From assembly GCA_030706605.1 (NCBI GenBank), contig JAUZOE010000024.1, forward strand, positions 1 to 57,512: a stretch of DNA of 57,512 bases. Reading direction: 5' to 3'. The notes beneath the pieces are model-generated. The model did not search any database. It was not told the origin of the DNA and saw only the letters and a program-made list of their open reading frames with translations. Below, one piece after another: positions 54,649 through 57,512 of this stretch. Source of the stretch: Bacteroidota bacterium. GTDB lineage: Bacteria; Bacteroidota; Bacteroidia; Chitinophagales; Chitinophagaceae. Made by a program: the position numbers and the translations under genes. Position 1 is the stretch's first letter. Every line of letters starts with the position of its first letter.

Positions 54649-55242
54649 ATGTTTAGAAATGTCTCCGCTCTTCTGATTGCAGTATTCTCATTTTGCTGCT
54701 GCAGCCACAAAGTAAACACTACTGATGTTCCTGATATTAAAGGAAAGTTATTGAATGGCGACTCTGTTGCTTTAAGGACAATCGCAAAGGACAAGTTGAC
54801 TGTCGTTAACGTGTGGGGTATTTTTTGTGGACCATGCATGAAAGAGCTTCCCATTCTTCAGAGCGTCTATGAAAAGTATAGAAACCATAAAGGTTTTGAT
54901 TTCATCACAATTGCTATGGATAATGAAACAGAGTTGAACCGATTCTTAAATACGACCGATACCACTGATCCGTATCGAAAGATGTTCGTTCATTCGAACC
55001 TGGGACACTTCTCTTTACCGACACTTTCAGTTTTGCCTCATGGATACACACACATTTATGGTGGCTATGCTTTTTTTCAGGATTCAACCGAATGTAGAAC
55101 CATAAATAGAATGATTAAATCTAATGCAGTACCAACAACCCTAATTTACAATCCCAAAGGCAACCTTGTATTTAAGCAGATTGGATCATTCGACAATGAT
55201 CAATTATTGACGCATGAGATAGATAGCTTATTGTCTTTATGA
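54649..55242 (+). CDS. Thioredoxin-like (TlpA-type) lipoprotein
   Basis: The frame opens at 54559, but the ATG at 54649 begins MFRNVSALLIAVFSFCCC, a lipoprotein-type signal, giving 197 residues. The redox motif is CGPC (C60-C63) in VVNVWGIFCGPCMKELPI. SNAVPTTLIYNPKGNLV holds the cis-proline segment. An extra segment (about 85-140) includes SLPTLSVLPHGYTHIYGG and is longer than in minimal TlpA proteins. It should reduce or shuffle disulfides in the periplasm. It is a single gene, convergent with the alpha/beta hydrolase. Confidence 0.85.
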   Translation: MFRNVSALLIAVFSFCCCSHKVNTTDVPDIKGKLLNGDSVALRTIAKDKLTVVNVWGIFCGPCMKELPILQSVYEKYRNHKGFDFITIAMDNETELNRFLNTTDTTDPYRKMFVHSNLGHFSLPTLSVLPHGYTHIYGGYAFFQDSTECRTINRMIKSNAVPTTLIYNPKGNLVFKQIGSFDNDQLLTHEIDSLLSL

Positions 55243-55280
55243 TTCAATAAAAACAAGGCTGGGACATAAAATACTTTTTC

Positions 55281-56069
55281 CTATTTATCCAAAAACTCTT
55301 CTATTAAATGGATTGCATTAAACGGAGACCAATTTCCATTTTCCAATGTTTCTATCGCTCCTAAATAGGCGCCGTGTCCGCCAGGGAAAATGGCCAGTTC
55401 ACTATCAGGGATGACGCGATACATTTCAACTGCATGTTCGGGGGTACTGATGTCATGGCTGCCGTTGATGACCAATGCAGGCGCTTTAATTAATTTCATT
55501 TGTTCATCGGTCCAGCCTTTAAATGTCTTCATTCTTTGTACATCCCTGTTGAACATATTCAATAGCCCGGCTTCATCATTATTTGTAACTTTTAAATAAG
55601 CTTCCCTTAAAACCTGCAGCATATCGTTTTGCGTGGCGTGGTTAAATCCATCCCAGAATTGAGGAACGACTGCATTTAGTTTATAAAACGCGGAAGCAAT
55701 AATTATTTTATTGATTAATTCAGGATGGCGAAGGGCCAGTTCTATAGTGGTTTGTCCACCGTTGCTAAACCCTAAAAAATCTGCCTTAGTAATATCGAGG
55801 TTTTTGCATAGTGTTGCCACATCATCAGCATCCTGTTCAAAGGAAAGGTTTGCGTTTCGGTCATTGGTGCGTCCGTGTGCCTGTAGGTCCATGGCTATAA
55901 TTTGGCGATGTTTTGCGAGTTTCGGAATAATATTTCCAAAAGTAGTTTGTATGTTGGAGCCGCCACCATGAATCAGCACCAGTGGTTTTCCTGTTCCGTA
56001 AATTTCATAGTACATGCTAAGGCCGTTCACTTCAGAATAACCGCTTTTAAAATCTACACTTTCTTGCAT
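55281..56069 (-). CDS. Alpha/beta hydrolase
   Basis: This 262-residue protein has the alpha/beta-hydrolase fold. The oxyanion-hole segment is LIHGGGSN, and the nucleophile S102 is in LGFSNGGQTT. The acid is in INGSHDISTPEH (aspartate near 206), and the histidine lies in the FPGGHGAYLG segment. Members split esters, lactones, epoxides or C-C bonds, and no substrate can be assigned. No signal peptide is evident. Confidence 0.9.
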   Translation of the reverse strand: MQESVDFKSGYSEVNGLSMYYEIYGTGKPLVLIHGGGSNIQTTFGNIIPKLAKHRQIIAMDLQAHGRTNDRNANLSFEQDADDVATLCKNLDITKADFLGFSNGGQTTIELALRHPELINKIIIASAFYKLNAVVPQFWDGFNHATQNDMLQVLREAYLKVTNNDEAGLLNMFNRDVQRMKTFKGWTDEQMKLIKAPALVINGSHDISTPEHAVEMYRVIPDSELAIFPGGHGAYLGAIETLENGNWSPFNAIHLIEEFLDK

Positions 56070-56244
56070 ATTGTTTTATATTTTGTCTAATAAATAAAAT
56101 TAAAAGATTTCTCTTAAGCAATGTTTGCCGGGAGTAGACTTAGCATGTACAAGATTTATCCCTGTTAGGAGAAATTGTTAAGAAAAAGTAACCTCATAAA
56201 ATAAAATGCACTGCTGTCCTTATGTATGCGACTACAGGCATTCT

Positions 56245-57512
56245 TTATTTCAATTCAATCAATAGCTGAGCTATTTTTCTTCGAACTTCTTTTATTTTAT
56301 CCCAGCGGGCATCTTCAACCTGGCGATATTCTTTCATGCCACCCAATCCCGGTTCCATTCCATATTTATCCAGGCCGCAATAGCGGGCTATTTCAAAAAC
56401 ATCGTCTTTTAATAATTGGGTAGCCTCTTCTTTATATTTCAGGGTTGAATTATCTTTTGACATGGCCATAGCATTCTTTAACTCATTTAACATTCCATAG
56501 TCTTCAACGCCGTCGTGGATAGCTTCCCATCGTTTGCTGCTCACCACTCCTTTTCCTTCATAAATAAGCAGATAATCGTACGTGCCATTAGGGTATATGC
56601 CACCGGGCATAAACCAGGGATCATCACTGGAAGTACAATAAGTCCAGAATCCCATTCCGGTTAATCCATAATGCCAGGATAACCAGGCTTGTGAGCGATA
56701 ATAACCAATCGGCGATAAATGTTTGGCGTTTCCAATACATTCATAAGTCCAGATGGGTTTTCCCGTTGATTTTAAATAGGCTAATTTATCTTGTCCTTCA
56801 TTCAAAAGATACCCGCTTCTGTTCGGGCACCAGATATCCACGTAAGGAGCCATTCTTTTTAAATCATCCATAGAGGCTGCACCAATCGGATCCGCATAAA
56901 TCCGGGCTTTAGGATCAGCATCCCGTATCGATTTTCCATAGTCAATAAGAAGATCGACACCATTATTCAGACCTGGTTCATCAACAGGGTAAAAAGCATA
57001 TTGGTCGTAGGTTATTCCCATATCCTTCAAATGTGCTATCCATGCTTTTAACCATGATTTATGTGCTTTTTCCCAAACAGGGGTAAATTGTGCCGCGGGT
57101 CCCCTTAACCCAGCCTGGTAGGCAAGAAACAATATCAAGCCATCCTTAATATGGGTTTTTACAAACTCATCGTGTTTACTAAAGTCGATATTGCCGACAA
57201 TATTACCTTCATTATCAAATTTAGCTACCGGATCAAACTCAGGTGGTTCCACAAACACATTGGTACCATGGCTTATTTTATCTCTGAGGGCCTCCTCCGG
57301 ATAATCTTTCAGGTAGGATGAATTTACGAATCCCCAGAGGCATAAACGGACAGGCTGTTTTTGGGGCAGGGCATTTTGCCAAACTTTTATGGTTACCGGG
57401 ATATCAATTTGTGTAGCTTTCACCTCCAGGGAATGAAGCCGAATGATACCTTTCCAGATTCCGGGAGAAAGTACTTTTGTATTTACATTAATCCATAATT
57501 GGCGCACATCCC
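56245..57512 (-). CDS. GH123-like (DUF4091) glycoside hydrolase, partial
   Basis: The gene runs off the right edge, so its N-terminus is missing; the frame stays open through the last base. At least 420 C-terminal residues are present. The catalytic-type DE pair is in YAFYPVDEPGLNNG, followed by YVDIWCPNRSGYLL and GFWTYCTSSDDPWF. The C-terminal segment with WEAIHDGVEDYGML matches the DUF4091 domain found at the end of GH123-like proteins. GH123 enzymes remove beta-N-acetylgalactosamine, but most DUF4091 proteins are uncharacterised. It may belong to another carbohydrate locus that begins beyond the window. Confidence 0.75.
   Translation of the reverse strand, partial: DVRQLWINVNTKVLSPGIWKGIIRLHSLEVKATQIDIPVTIKVWQNALPQKQPVRLCLWGFVNSSYLKDYPEEALRDKISHGTNVFVEPPEFDPVAKFDNEGNIVGNIDFSKHDEFVKTHIKDGLILFLAYQAGLRGPAAQFTPVWEKAHKSWLKAWIAHLKDMGITYDQYAFYPVDEPGLNNGVDLLIDYGKSIRDADPKARIYADPIGAASMDDLKRMAPYVDIWCPNRSGYLLNEGQDKLAYLKSTGKPIWTYECIGNAKHLSPIGYYRSQAWLSWHYGLTGMGFWTYCTSSDDPWFMPGGIYPNGTYDYLLIYEGKGVVSSKRWEAIHDGVEDYGMLNELKNAMAMSKDNSTLKYKEEATQLLKDDVFEIARYCGLDKYGMEPGLGGMKEYRQVEDARWDKIKEVRRKIAQLLIELK

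Noticed and set aside
1-57512. CRISPR array, transposase, integrase or phage genes
   Set aside because: No regularly spaced direct repeats and no such protein motifs were seen in any frame. The dispersed repeats are far apart and not array-like.

Overview
The window looks like chromosomal DNA of a Bacteroidota bacterium, most likely of the Chitinophagaceae or a close relative. The reasons are AT-rich intergenic DNA without clear Shine-Dalgarno sequences, many lipoprotein signal peptides, Bacteroidota-type housekeeping genes (SMC, BioB, M42 peptidase, arginase, SurE, LuxE-like ligase) and a dispersed hairpin repeat. The taxonomic call is inference. I see no rRNA, tRNA, CRISPR array, transposase or phage gene.

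Layout. 1-4190: a dispersed repeat, an aldo/keto reductase, an ArsR-VOC-SRPBCC operon and a di-haem cytochrome c peroxidase. 4554-35489: a large carbohydrate-degradation region. It holds a GH27 alpha-galactosidase, a GH78-type alpha-rhamnosidase (minus strand), and a long plus-strand run 9781-27485 with a DUF1961 (YesU-like) protein, five S1 sulfatases, a DUF4962/heparinase II-III-type lyase, a GH28, a PhoD-like phosphatase, a GH115-related enzyme and a formylglycine-generating enzyme. A clan GH-D-like hydrolase, a GH88 unsaturated glucuronyl hydrolase (minus), an SDR oxidoreductase, mannonate dehydratase UxuA and a GH2 follow. 35676-57512: housekeeping genes (LuxE-like ligase, UbiA-like protein, M42 peptidase, bioB, surE, arginase, molybdate ABC transporter, Usp, smc, MaoC-like protein, nth), a tandem pair of unknown secreted proteins, a thioredoxin-like lipoprotein, an alpha/beta hydrolase and a truncated GH123-like gene.

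How the genes fit together. Sulfatases, their in-cluster activating enzyme, a predicted uronate lyase, an unsaturated-uronide hydrolase, a rhamnosidase and the SDR/UxuA pair together suggest breakdown of a sulfated polysaccharide containing uronic acid, rhamnose and probably galactose (ulvan-like or sulfated pectin-like). Two identical 14-bp palindromes of LacI-family type lie upstream of the GH78 gene (9322-9335) and the GH88 gene (31241-31254). They bracket the cluster and suggest one shared regulator that is not encoded here. No SusC/SusD pair, TonB receptor, sugar transporter or regulator is present in the window, which is unusual for a Bacteroidota polysaccharide locus.

The main candidates for new biology are the sulfated-glycan cluster as a whole, the GH115-related and GH-D-like enzymes in it, its paired operators, the three-hairpin dispersed repeat, a 51-bp near-perfect palindrome behind the usp gene, and the tandem pair of unknown secreted proteins at 52777-54173.
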